From: Micromonospora pallida
GTDB lineage: Bacteria; Actinomycetota; Actinomycetes; Mycobacteriales; Micromonosporaceae
Length of the DNA: 64,000 bases
NCBI RefSeq assembly: GCF_900090325.1
Contig: NZ_FMHW01000002.1
Location: 6,201,001 to 6,265,000, forward strand
Direction: 5' to 3'
Below, piece by piece: positions 16,648 through 25,196 of the stretch. Position 1 is the stretch's first letter, and each line of letters starts with the position of its first letter. Under the pieces are notes generated by a model, which saw only the letters and a program-made list of their open reading frames with translations, made no database searches and was not told where the DNA came from. A program made the position numbers and the translations under genes.

Positions 16648-19600
16648 TCAGCTCATCTGGACGGCGTAGGCCTCCTCGCGTACGTCGGGGTCCGGGTGCC
16701 GGCGCAGCTCGATCAGCAGGTCCCGCCACGGCGTCTGCCATCCGAAGCTGGCCCCGTGCCGGACCAGTGCCACCGCGAACAGCCCGCTGGCCAGGTCACC
16801 GCGCCCCGCCAGCCGCGCGACGGTGTCGGCGAGGGCCGCCGATTCGGGCCACTCGCGGAGCCCGCGCAGGCGGGCGCCGACGCGTTCGGCGGTACGGACC
16901 GCGAGGACGGGCCGGCCCGCGCAGCGTCCGGCGACCTCGTCCAGGTTGTCCAGCCGGCCGAGATCGACCAACAGCCCGGTGGCGGTGCCGGCGAAGGCGG
17001 GGTGACCGGCCAGCCACCTCGCCGACTCGACCAGCGCGGTCCGGTCGGCACTGGCCGGCCGGCCCTTGGAGCGGACGATCGCGCCGCGTACGAGGAGGTC
17101 GATCCGGCGTCGGGCCGGGCGGTCGGCAGCCGGGTGGCCGGGGTGGTCGTCGTTCGCGTCGCACTCCACCAGTCGGGCCAGCGCGGCGCCGAGCACCGCG
17201 TCGCCGCCGGCCCTGAGCAGGTTGGCGACACCGATGGACACCAGCGTTTCGTCGAGGTCGGTGAGCCGCTCCACGACCATTTCGGTGACCCCGGCCAGCC
17301 ACGGCGACCACTCCCCGAGCTGACCGAACGCGGCCCGCCGGACCTCCCGGTCGGCAGCCCGACAGGCCTCGACGACGAGCGCGGCGTAACGCGGTCGGTG
17401 CCGCTCCGGGATCGTGTACGGGTACACGTTCAAAACCGCGCGTCGTTCCTCCCGGCTGCCGTCGACCGCAGTCCGCAGGATGGTCCAGCTCGTCTCGCTC
17501 TGCAACCGCTGCCGGGCGGCGGAGACGATCGCCGCGCGCACGTCGCGGTGCGCGTCCGGGTTCGTGTACGCGTCGAGCAGGGTCGCCATCACCTGCGGCG
17601 GCCCGTAGCGGGCCAGCAGCCGGGCCGCCTCCTTGCGGCTCATGATCTTCACGGGACCGGCCAGCACCTCGGCGAGCACGTCGGCCAGCCGGGACGGTGG
17701 AACGTGCCGGGCCGCCCGGCCGGCCGCGTACAGCGCGACCCGCGCCCGGTCGCCGTCGGCGTACCGGAGCAGCACCGGCAGCGCCTCGTCCGGCCGGTCG
17801 GTCCAGACCAGCGCGCCCAACGCCGCCTCGGCGATCGCCACCTCGGGGGCATCGAGCTGGCGTAGCACCAGGTCACGGCCCACACCGGGGATGCCGGCAG
17901 CGGACCGGACCGCCGCCGCGCGCGGCCACACCCCCTGCCCGGTGTCGGCGATGACCAGCTCCTGTAGCTTCACGAAGCGGGCCTGCTGGCGGGGCAGCCA
18001 GCGCTCGGCGCGAAACGCCCAGGCGGGCACCCACTGCGTCCCCGATTCCAGGAACCGGCCGTGCGGGCGGCCAGCGAGCGCCGGGTCGAGCAGGTCGGTG
18101 CGGGACGCGCAGATCGTGGCCCACACCTGGTGGATCGTCACCGCCGTCGGGTCGGTCTCGAGCACCTCGGCGACCCGGTCCGCGCGGGTACGCGGGTTGT
18201 CGAGCCACAGGCCGATCGCCGTTCGGGCCACCGAGGGCAGGGTGTTCGGGCCGGCTGCCCGCCGCAGCAGCTCCTGGAGCTGTGGCAGCCGCCAGGCCCG
18301 CTTGCCGAGCGCGTGGGTGAGCGCGAAGAGCGGGCCGTACCGGCCACGGGCGATGCCGGCCTCGACCCAGCCGCGCAGCCGTTCGAAGACCATCGTCTCC
18401 TGCCCCCGGCGCAGCACGGTGTCGAACCGGCGCAGCACCGGCACGCTTGCGCCACTGCTCACCAGGTCGATCGTGAGCAGCGCCCACTCGCGTAGCTGCG
18501 GCACGTCGACGTGGTGCCGTAGGACGTCGACGGCGAGCGTGCTCAGCGCTGTCGTGGTGGCAGCGGAGGCGTCGCGGGCGTCGACCGCGTCGGTGGTCAG
18601 CTGAGTGAGCCCGGCTGCTGTCTCTGCCGTGAGCAGCGGTGCCACCTTCGCCAGCGCGGTGAGCGCGGCGGCGCGTACCGGATCCTGCTCGTTGCGCAGC
18701 CGGCCGAGTCGCACGACAACTTCGGCCACCGCCTGCCGGCTCCGGGAGCGGCGAGCGGCCTCGACCAACAGCACGTAGCCGTGCGCCCGCTCGTCGGCGT
18801 CACCGGAGCGCAGCGCGACGTGCAGCGCCGCCGATGCGTCCGGCCAGGCCAGGTACGCACTCCAGTTGAGTACCTCGGTCTCCCGCTCGCGGGTCTTCGC
18901 CAGGCCCAGCACCCGCCTCGCCTCACGGATCCGGACCGCAGCCGGCAGCACCTCCATGATCTCGGCGGCCGGCGTCAGCACCTCCGTGTCGACCTCGGCC
19001 AGCGCCCGGTCGTACAGCTCCCCGCGCCGGGCCGGCGCGACCGCGTCGAGCAGCGCTGCCAGCGTCCGGCTGTTTTCCCGGAACCGGCTGGCCAGCGGCG
19101 CCAGCTCGTCGGTCGGCAGCGTCGCCAACCGGCGCAGCAGGGCCGGCGGCAGCGCGTTCCCCCGCAGCCAGGCCGCGCGACCGGGCGCGGTGAGCAGGCG
19201 GACGACGCGACTCGCGTCATGTGCGGCGAGCACCCCGTACGCGTCGAGCGAGCCGGGCAGCGATTCCTCGGGTGCGTACCGTTCGATCAGGTCGAGCGTC
19301 TGAGCAGGGTCACACCGCAACACCGCACTGGCGGCCTCGCCCCAGATCCTGCCCCGTAGCTCGGGTGGGGCCCCGGCCAGCCGCTCGCGGACCCGGTCCA
19401 GCAACGGGCCGGGATGCCACCGGACCAGCCGCTCGAGGTCGAGCGCATGCTCCAGGTCGGGCAGCAACGCCCGTACCGTGTCGGCGCCGCAGGCCGGCAG
19501 CAGCGCGGCGGCCTCCCCGTCACCGAACTGGGCACGGACCTCGCGGATCAACGTGTCGGCGACAGCCGGCGCATGCCGACGGCGCAGCGTGCGATAGACC

Positions 19601-19920
19601 CGCCGCCGCTCCACCGCCGGCCGGTCGGTGACGTCGCCGATCGGGATGCCGGCGCGCAGCGCCGCAGTGAGCGCGGCGTTCCTGATCGACGGCTGGGGGT
19701 CGTGCGCCGCGACGGTGATGCCGTCGCCGTCCCGGGTCACCAACGCGGCGACCAGGGCAAGCCGCCGCTCGTAGGGACCCTGCTCGCGCAGGTCGGCGCA
19801 GACCTGGGCCCGGTCGGGCGCGGTGCAGGCCCACTCCGCGAGGCGGTTCGTCCGCTTCCGATATGGCAGCGGATCGAGCGAGGTCAGCAGGCTACGGGTG
19901 GCGGCGAGCATGGCGTTCAT
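16648..19920 (-). CDS. Giant HEAT-repeat protein
   Basis: A 1090-residue, all-helical protein without signal peptide or membrane segment. It is filled with HEAT/ARM-type helical pairs, for example DPVRAAALTALAKVAPLL, DAPEVAIAEAALGALVW and DREVRRAAFGQLGEW, and ends HPDPDVREEAYAVQMS. Such solenoids are scaffolds for proteins or nucleic acids; no catalytic motif is visible. It stands alone, leftward, with convergent small genes on one side and a hairpin-bearing spacer on the other. Start ATG 19920; a second ATG six bases in is equally possible. Some HEAT-repeat proteins belong to phage defence or DNA glycosylase families, but nothing here shows that. Confidence 0.85.
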   Translation of the reverse strand: MNAMLAATRSLLTSLDPLPYRKRTNRLAEWACTAPDRAQVCADLREQGPYERRLALVAALVTRDGDGITVAAHDPQPSIRNAALTAALRAGIPIGDVTDRPAVERRRVYRTLRRRHAPAVADTLIREVRAQFGDGEAAALLPACGADTVRALLPDLEHALDLERLVRWHPGPLLDRVRERLAGAPPELRGRIWGEAASAVLRCDPAQTLDLIERYAPEESLPGSLDAYGVLAAHDASRVVRLLTAPGRAAWLRGNALPPALLRRLATLPTDELAPLASRFRENSRTLAALLDAVAPARRGELYDRALAEVDTEVLTPAAEIMEVLPAAVRIREARRVLGLAKTRERETEVLNWSAYLAWPDASAALHVALRSGDADERAHGYVLLVEAARRSRSRQAVAEVVVRLGRLRNEQDPVRAAALTALAKVAPLLTAETAAGLTQLTTDAVDARDASAATTTALSTLAVDVLRHHVDVPQLREWALLTIDLVSSGASVPVLRRFDTVLRRGQETMVFERLRGWVEAGIARGRYGPLFALTHALGKRAWRLPQLQELLRRAAGPNTLPSVARTAIGLWLDNPRTRADRVAEVLETDPTAVTIHQVWATICASRTDLLDPALAGRPHGRFLESGTQWVPAWAFRAERWLPRQQARFVKLQELVIADTGQGVWPRAAAVRSAAGIPGVGRDLVLRQLDAPEVAIAEAALGALVWTDRPDEALPVLLRYADGDRARVALYAAGRAARHVPPSRLADVLAEVLAGPVKIMSRKEAARLLARYGPPQVMATLLDAYTNPDAHRDVRAAIVSAARQRLQSETSWTILRTAVDGSREERRAVLNVYPYTIPERHRPRYAALVVEACRAADREVRRAAFGQLGEWSPWLAGVTEMVVERLTDLDETLVSIGVANLLRAGGDAVLGAALARLVECDANDDHPGHPAADRPARRRIDLLVRGAIVRSKGRPASADRTALVESARWLAGHPAFAGTATGLLVDLGRLDNLDEVAGRCAGRPVLAVRTAERVGARLRGLREWPESAALADTVARLAGRGDLASGLFAVALVRHGASFGWQTPWRDLLIELRRHPDPDVREEAYAVQMS

Positions 19921-20049
19921 TGTGCCGACGGGTGCCGTGGGGCGAGATCGAATATCGCCCCACCCGGCGGCCTCGGACGGTCACCACTGGTCGCCGGGCC
20001 TGTGTGTCCGTAATGGGAACTCGGGCCGCTGCCCTGCCGTGCCCTGTCA

Positions 20050-20073
20050 GGAGGCCTGCTGTGGCAGGCCTCC
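20050..20073 (-). terminator. Hairpin terminator downstream of 20098 gene
   Basis: Perfect ten-base-pair stem GGAGGCCTGC / GCAGGCCTCC with a TGTG loop, 25 bases beyond the stop of the leftward gene ending at 20098. No T tract follows. Confidence 0.6.
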
Positions 20074-20097
20074 ATGGACGGTTATGGGGCGAGCCTG

Positions 20098-20577
20098 TCA
20101 GGCGAAGACCTGCTCATGGGTCATGAACTGCCGAATGGCCGGTCCGTTGGGGTCGCCGTAGTCGAGAACGATGTCTGTGGCGGGAACGGTTTCGTCGTGA
20201 CTCTCTTCTGTGGGGTCACCGGACGTGGCGGCTGGGAATTTCGGGTGGTCCTCGGTGAGGCACACGCTGACTCGGTACACCTCGTCGTCCGCAGAGGCGG
20301 ATCCACCGACGATCACGGCGATGGTCGGGTCGACGGAAGTCGACCGTGGCGCGGCGAGGTCGTCCGACGGTGAGCTGGTCGACGCAGGCGCGATGCAATG
20401 ACAGGCACGACCGCGGGCGTGCAGGGCCCTGGTCAGCTGCCCGGCGAACGTCAGGTGCGCCGGGGGGCAGGCGATCGCCACGCGCAGTGCCCGTCCTGCT
20501 GCCGCCGTGACGATGCCGTCGGCAACGGTTGCCAGCACCTTTCGCTCCTGCGTTTCGAATGCCAAATCTGCGATCAT
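20098..20577 (-). CDS. Orphan protein with kinase-like, degenerate P-loop
   Basis: A 159-residue cytosolic protein. The segment GRALRVAIACPPAHLTFAGQLTRALHARG has the spacing of the uridine kinase-like P-loop start (beta strand, loop, helix), but the loop reads ACPPAHLT, lacking the GxxxxGKT residues, so it should not bind nucleotide in the usual way. The second half (VYRVSVCLTEDHP, ATDIVLDYGDPNGPAIRQF) resembles the later part of such kinases. ATG 20577 is supported by GGAGG six bases upstream. The gene and its upstream spacer are visibly less GC-rich than the neighbours, suggesting recent acquisition. A decoy or regulatory paralogue is possible. Confidence 0.6.
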   Translation of the reverse strand: MIADLAFETQERKVLATVADGIVTAAAGRALRVAIACPPAHLTFAGQLTRALHARGRACHCIAPASTSSPSDDLAAPRSTSVDPTIAVIVGGSASADDEVYRVSVCLTEDHPKFPAATSGDPTEESHDETVPATDIVLDYGDPNGPAIRQFMTHEQVFA

Positions 20578-20814
20578 ATATGCCTCCGGTCCGAGTTTTC
20601 CCGCTATGTCCACACCCGATCGACTGCTCGTCAGCGACGGGCACGATGTTGTTCTGACCGTTTGCTCCAAACAACGGTTCTGGTGCCATCCGGTCAGCGC
20701 AGGGGAGGCTCCTGCTGTTACAGCATGCCGTCTGGTCGATTTGAAACATTGAATCGTTGCGCCGGGCAACTTTCTGACCGCGAAGAATCCGAAAATGCGC
20801 CGTTATGCGCGGCA
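20578..20814. promoter_or_regulatory. Lower-GC promoter region
   Basis: A 237-base spacer of lower GC than the flanks, upstream of the leftward gene at 20577. It contains the perfect palindrome TGCTGT-T-ACAGCA at 20713-20725. No coding sequence is supported. Confidence 0.4.
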
Positions 20815-21474
20815 TCATGTCCGACCGTCTCGGTATCCTCCCGGCCGAGTTGATCGCGCTGACGGGGAGCCCTTCAGCCAGATCGAGGCGCGCTTGACGT
20901 ACGCGAGCTGTGCGGCGAAGGCGACCAGGGCGACCGCTGCGCCGAGCCCGACCGCGAACGTGGTGGATCCGCTGGCCAGACCGGTCAGCAGGGTCGCGCC
21001 CAGGCCGATCAGCAGTGCGTTGACGGCGCCCACCATGGCTGCCGTGGTCAACAGCAGTTGCCAGCGAGAGGCACCGCTGCCGACCGCCGCCGAGATCGTC
21101 CGGGTGTCACCCCCGCCGGTCACCGCGTCGGCGAAGAAGTCGTGCCCGCTGGCGAGCTGGTGGTGGTAGTAGGCGCGGATGTGCTGGATGCGCTTGAGGT
21201 ACAGCGAGTTCTCCGCCATGTTCTGCACCAGCCGGGCGAAGGTGAGCAGCCCAGTGATCACCAGGGTCGGCAGTACCGCGCCCAGGTACGGCTTGATCAG
21301 CTCGCCGCTGCTGGCGACGAAGCCCAGCCCGATCAGCGCGGCGGAGAGCAGCGACAGGAACACGGTCGCCCGCCCGACGGACTCGGTGATGGTGGCGCTG
21401 CGCGAGGTCTGGAGCACGAAGTGCTCGGTGGTCAGGGCGGTGAGCAGCCCCTGCTCGCGCGCCTCCTGGTCCAT
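20815..21474 (-). CDS. Four-span membrane protein, unknown
   Basis: A 219-residue integral membrane protein. Two hydrophobic hairpins (ATVFLSLLSAALIGLGFVAS with LPTLVITGLLTFARL; LLTTAAMVGAVNALLIGLGA with AVGLGAAVALVAFAAQLAYV) flank a polar, aromatic cytosolic segment (NSLYLKRIQHIRAYYHHQL). The layout recalls SLATT-type effector membrane proteins of nucleotide-signalling systems, but no nucleotide cyclase is adjacent and the match is only in outline. ATG 21474 is chosen for its GGAGGGGG upstream; ATG 21516 is also in frame. Confidence 0.7.
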   Translation of the reverse strand: MDQEAREQGLLTALTTEHFVLQTSRSATITESVGRATVFLSLLSAALIGLGFVASSGELIKPYLGAVLPTLVITGLLTFARLVQNMAENSLYLKRIQHIRAYYHHQLASGHDFFADAVTGGGDTRTISAAVGSGASRWQLLLTTAAMVGAVNALLIGLGATLLTGLASGSTTFAVGLGAAVALVAFAAQLAYVKRASIWLKGSPSARSTRPGGYRDGRT

Positions 21475-21573
21475 GCCGCCGCCCCCTCCGGTGGGCCCGC
21501 CCCTCACATCCTTCAAGACCGGGAGTCGGGCCGGCGGGGCATCGCGGAAATTGGCGCGGTGGGACCTTTGGGG

Positions 21574-22556
21574 TCAGATGGTGATGACAACCTTCGCCCG
21601 GGCGTGCTCACCCTCGAGGTACCGGATGGCCTCGGGCACCTCGTGGAGCTGGTAGGTCCGGTCGATGACCGGGACCAGGCGGCCGGCCTCGGCGTGGGCG
21701 CGGAGCGTGTCGAGGTGTTGCCGGCTGGTGACCGTGGTGAGGACGGCGATGCGCTGTCGGACGAAGGGCGCCAGCAGTCGCCCGCGCGCGATCAGCCAGA
21801 CCGGTCCGACGAGACTGCCGCCGCCGTACACGCCGCCGCCGGAGAGCACCAGCGTCCCGGTCGGGGTCAGCGCCCGCCGGAGCGCGGTGAGCGAGCGGTT
21901 GCCGACCAGGTCGAACACCAGGTCGTGGCGGCGGGCGTCGCGGGTGAAGTCGTCGCGGGTGTAGTCGACGACGTGATCCGCGCCGAGCGAGCGGACCAGC
22001 TCGACGTTGCGGGTGCGGCAGACCGCGGTCACGGTCGCGCCGAGCGCCTTGGCCAGTTGGACGGCCAGGGTGCCGACGCCGCCGGACGCGCCGTTGATGA
22101 GGACGCGGTGGCCGGGCGCGACCTGCCCGACGTCGCACAGCCCCATCAGCGCGGTGACCCCGGCCAGCGGCAGGGTGGCTGCCTGCTGCGGCGTCAGGTT
22201 CGCCGGCTGCGGCGCGACCAGGGCCTCGGGCACCGACACGTACTCGGCGAACGCGCCGTTGGCGTCGCCGAGGTCGCCGAAGACGGCGTCGCCGGGGCGT
22301 ACCTGTCGGACCTGGCTGCCGACGGCCTCGACCCGGCCGGCGAAGTCGCGGCCACGGATGCGCGCCCGGGGCTTCGAGCGGCCCATGGCCAACCGGGCCA
22401 TCCGGGGATCGCCCCGCATGGCATGCCAGTCGTACGCGTTGATTGCGGCGGCCTCGACCGTACGAGCACCTCGTCGGCGGCCGGCACCGGCGTGTCGACG
22501 TCCGCGAGCGTGAGCGTCTCCGGTGGGCCGTATCGGTCCTGGACGATCGCCTTCAT
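21574..22556 (-). pseudogene. Frameshifted MDR/quinone reductase
   Basis: Medium-chain NAD(P)-dependent reductase of the quinone oxidoreductase type (zinc-free), about 327 residues if intact. The N terminus (MKAIVQDRYGPPETLTLADV to ADEVLVR) is read in one frame from the ATG at 22556, and VEAAAINAYDWHAMRGDPR to the stop at 21574 in another. They join at about 22457-22460, where one extra G in the run CGTACGG would restore LVR-VEAAA. The cofactor loop NGASGGVGTLAVQLA is intact in the second part. Either a recent inactivating deletion or a base-calling error. GGGAGGG precedes the start and the promoter/operator is intact, which favours a recent event or an error. Confidence 0.8.
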
Positions 22557-22571
22557 CGTGCCCTCCCTCGT

Positions 22572-22588
22572 GGTGTACGCCGTACACC
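22572..22588. promoter_or_regulatory. TetR operator 1
   Basis: Perfect 8+1+8 palindrome GGTGTACGCCGTACACC. An identical copy lies 34 bases further right. It falls 16 bases before the reductase start, where bound repressor would block early transcription. Confidence 0.75.
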
Positions 22589-22599
22589 TGATGAGAACC

Positions 22600-22628
22600 A
22601 CGGTAGGTGTACGCCGTACACCTGTCAA
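22600..22628 (-). promoter_or_regulatory. Reductase promoter with TetR operator 2 as its spacer
   Basis: On the minus strand TTGACA (22628-22623) and TACCGT (22605-22600) are separated by exactly 17 bases, and those 17 bases (22606-22622) are the second copy of GGTGTACGCCGTACACC. A repressor bound there would occupy the RNA polymerase site completely. The divergent TetR gene starts 44 bases away, so it is the obvious ligand-responsive repressor. Confidence 0.75.
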
Positions 22629-22671
22629 GGTGGCTATGGTGTCAACCGCCGCTGGAAGACGAGGGACCACG

Positions 22672-23388
22672 ATGGCTGAGCAGGCTGAGACGCTGCGGCG
22701 GACGCCGCTGAGCAGGGACCGGATCCTGCGTGTCGCCGTCGCGCTCGCCGACGAGGCCGGGATCGAGTCCCTCAGCATGCGCAACCTCGCCCAGGATCTG
22801 GGCGTCGTACCGATGGCCCTCTACAAGCACGTGGCCAACAAGGACGAACTGCTCGACGGCATGATCGACGTGGTGGTCGGCGAGATCGATCCGGCGGTGC
22901 CCGACGCCGACTGGAAGTCCGTGGTTCGGGGGCGCATCCTCTCGGCGCGGCAGGTGCTACGACGCCACCCCTGGGCGCCGCTCGCGATCGAGTCGCGGGA
23001 CATGGCGACGCCCGCCGTCCTCGCCTACCTCGACTCGATGGTCGGTACGTTCCGGGCCGGCGGGTTCTCCGCTGACCTCGCCCACCACGTGATGCACGCG
23101 ATGGGCAGCCGGATCCTGGGCTTCAGCCAGGAACTGTTCGACACCGCCCGGCGCGTCGGCCGGTCCGGCCCGAGCAACCCGGACCCGCCGGCGGGCCTAC
23201 CGCCGGAGGCCGCGGCCCGGTTCCCCCACCTCGCGGAGATCGCCACGGCGGCGTCCCACGACGACGCGTCGGTCGTCGGGCAGGGCTGCGACGACCAGTT
23301 CGAGTTCGAGTTCGCGCTGGACCTGCTGCTGGACGGCATTGAACGGCTGCAACAACAGGGCTGGACGTCGTCGCGTCGTCCCCGGTGA
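22672..23388 (+). CDS. TetR-family repressor
   Basis: A 238-residue regulator. The N-terminal HTH spans about residues 12-60 (LSRDRILRVAVALADEAGIE, then LAQDLGVVPMALYKHVANKD). The C-terminal part resembles the TetR_C (tetracycline-repressor-like) ligand domain. ATG 22672 is supported by GAGGG seven bases upstream; an in-frame ATG at 22636 would begin within the promoter area. It diverges from the frameshifted reductase across two identical palindromes that it very probably binds. A strong hairpin at 23412-23447 follows. Confidence 0.93.
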   Translation: MAEQAETLRRTPLSRDRILRVAVALADEAGIESLSMRNLAQDLGVVPMALYKHVANKDELLDGMIDVVVGEIDPAVPDADWKSVVRGRILSARQVLRRHPWAPLAIESRDMATPAVLAYLDSMVGTFRAGGFSADLAHHVMHAMGSRILGFSQELFDTARRVGRSGPSNPDPPAGLPPEAAARFPHLAEIATAASHDDASVVGQGCDDQFEFEFALDLLLDGIERLQQQGWTSSRRPR

Positions 23389-23411
23389 GGCCGTCCGGAG
23401 CAGCACAGGTC

Positions 23412-23447
23412 GAGCCCCGCAGGCGTCTCGGGTCACCTGCGGGGCTC
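23412..23447. terminator. Bidirectional terminator
   Basis: Perfect 12-base-pair stem GAGCCCCGCAGG / CCTGCGGGGCTC with a 12-base loop, placed between the convergent TetR and amidohydrolase stops. Confidence 0.8.
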
Positions 23448-23498
23448 TGATCGGCGGTAAGTGGTGTCGTCACCGGGTGAGTTCGCGCGTCCAGCGGC

Positions 23499-25121
23499 TC
23501 AGCTCCGCTCGAAGACCAGCGTTCCGCCGATCCAGGTCTGCGTGACGGTCAGGGCGGCCAGCTCCGTCGGCTCGGTCTCCAACGGGTCCCCGGACAGGAC
23601 GGCGAAATCGGCGAACTTGCCCACCTCGAGCGAGCCGATCCGGTCCTCCCAGCCGATCGAGAACGCCGCCCACTCGGTGTACATCCGCAGCGCCTCCTCG
23701 ACGGTGACCGCCTCCTGGGCAGCCAGCACGTCCCCGTCGTTGGTACGCCGGGTGACCGCGGCCTGCATCGCCGGGAACGGGTGGTGCTGGTCCTCGGTGA
23801 TGCCGATCGCGTCGGAGTTGCCCGGAACGGGCAGGCCGTGGTCGATCAGCGTACGGAACGGCATCACGGTCCCGATCCGGTCGGTGCCCAGGTGCGCGAC
23901 GTATCCGGCCGCGGTGGTCATGATGAAGGCCGGCTGCGGAACGGGGACGACTCCGGCGGCGGCCAGCCGCTTGATCCGTTCGTCCGTCATGAACATGTTG
24001 CCCGCGTGCTCGATGCGGTGCCGGGCGACGCCGTGCCGCTCGACCGGCAGCGCGAGCGCGCCGTCGAGAGCCTGGTCCAGGGCACGGTCGCCGATCGCGT
24101 GCATGGCGATCTGAAGCCCCGCGTCGTCGGCGGTGGCGACCAGCGCGGCGACCTCCCGGTCGGTGAACGCGAGTTCGCCGCGGTAGCCGGGCTGACCGGG
24201 GTAGTCCTCGTGGAGGGCGGCCGCCCCGGCGGTGAGCCCGCCGTCGAGGAAGACCTTGAAACCGACCATCGCGAGGTGGTCCGGGTCGAGGGCGTCGATC
24301 CGCTCCCTGGTCCGGCCGGCGCGCACGTCCTCGGCCGACACCACGGCCTTCAGCTTCGGGTACAGCGCGGCGCGTAGCACCAGGTCACCGTCGGCGGCGA
24401 CGGCGGCGATCGCCTCCAGTCCGGAGCGGTGCAGGGGGATGTCGCCGAGGGTGGTGACGCCGACGGCGAGGTACCGGTCCTGCACCCGCTTGATTGCCGC
24501 CGCGAGTTCCTCGACCGGCGGCTGCGGGCCGCCGAGCGGCTCGAACATGTCGTAGGTGCGGCCGGTGGCGACGCCGGTGGCCGGGTCACGTTCGATCCGG
24601 CCGCCGGGCGCGTCCGGGGTGTCGTCGTCGACACCCAGCAGCTCCAGGGCCAGCGAGTTGAAGACGTTGAGGTGGTAGCTCGCCCGGTACAACACCGGGT
24701 GGGTGGTGCTGACCCGGTCCAGGTCGTGCCGATCGGGATAGCGCCCCTCGGCGAGCTTCAGGTTCTGGTAGTGCTGCCCCTGACCGAGGACCCACTCGCC
24801 GGCGGGCAGGGTGCCGGCGCGCTCCGCGAGCACGCCGACCATCTCCTCGATGCTCGACACCCGGGACGAGCGGCAGTCGACGGCGAGTTCCCAGGAATAG
24901 GCGAGCAGTTCCAGGTGGGAGTGGCAGTCGACCAGTCCGGGGATCACCACCGCGCCGGCCAGGTCGACCACCCGCGCGTCCCCGGCCCCCGCGAGAATCT
25001 CCTCCGTCGTGCCGATCGCCACGATCCGGCCGTCCTCGGTGCGGAACGCCTCCGCGACGGTTCCGGCCCGGTCCATCGTGCGAACCCGACCACCGACGAA
25101 GCACACGGTCTCTGTTGGCAC
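23499..25121 (-). CDS. YtcJ-like amidohydrolase
   Basis: Metal-dependent amidohydrolase of the YtcJ/AepA branch, 540 residues. The short N-terminal beta domain is followed by VIPGLVDCHSHLELLAYS (metal-binding HSH near residue 67), HAIGDRALDQAL and RIEHAGNMF in the barrel, and a C-terminal VGKFADFAVLSGDPL. YtcJ-like enzymes hydrolyse N-acyl or cyclic amides; the natural substrate here is unknown. It is the last gene of the leftward catabolic operon and is separated from the aldehyde dehydrogenase before it by 75 bases that contain a hairpin, so it may be expressed at a different level. Confidence 0.9.
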   Translation of the reverse strand: MPTETVCFVGGRVRTMDRAGTVAEAFRTEDGRIVAIGTTEEILAGAGDARVVDLAGAVVIPGLVDCHSHLELLAYSWELAVDCRSSRVSSIEEMVGVLAERAGTLPAGEWVLGQGQHYQNLKLAEGRYPDRHDLDRVSTTHPVLYRASYHLNVFNSLALELLGVDDDTPDAPGGRIERDPATGVATGRTYDMFEPLGGPQPPVEELAAAIKRVQDRYLAVGVTTLGDIPLHRSGLEAIAAVAADGDLVLRAALYPKLKAVVSAEDVRAGRTRERIDALDPDHLAMVGFKVFLDGGLTAGAAALHEDYPGQPGYRGELAFTDREVAALVATADDAGLQIAMHAIGDRALDQALDGALALPVERHGVARHRIEHAGNMFMTDERIKRLAAAGVVPVPQPAFIMTTAAGYVAHLGTDRIGTVMPFRTLIDHGLPVPGNSDAIGITEDQHHPFPAMQAAVTRRTNDGDVLAAQEAVTVEEALRMYTEWAAFSIGWEDRIGSLEVGKFADFAVLSGDPLETEPTELAALTVTQTWIGGTLVFERS

Positions 25122-25152
25122 TGCTCTACCTCTTTCTGGGCATGGTTGGGGA

Positions 25153-25182
25153 GCCGCCGTCGGAGGTGCGGCCGACGGCGGC
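25153..25182 (-). terminator. Intercistronic hairpin
   Basis: Eleven-base-pair stem GCCGCCGTCGG / CCGACGGCGGC with an eight-base loop, between the aldehyde dehydrogenase and amidohydrolase genes. It may be a partial terminator or RNA-processing signal within the operon. Confidence 0.5.
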
Positions 25183-25196
25183 GGTCAGGGAACGCG

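Noticed and set aside
22457..22460. Programmed ribosomal frameshift in the reductase
   Set aside because: No slippery heptamer or downstream structure is evident, and such regulation is unknown in this family; a one-base loss or error is simpler.
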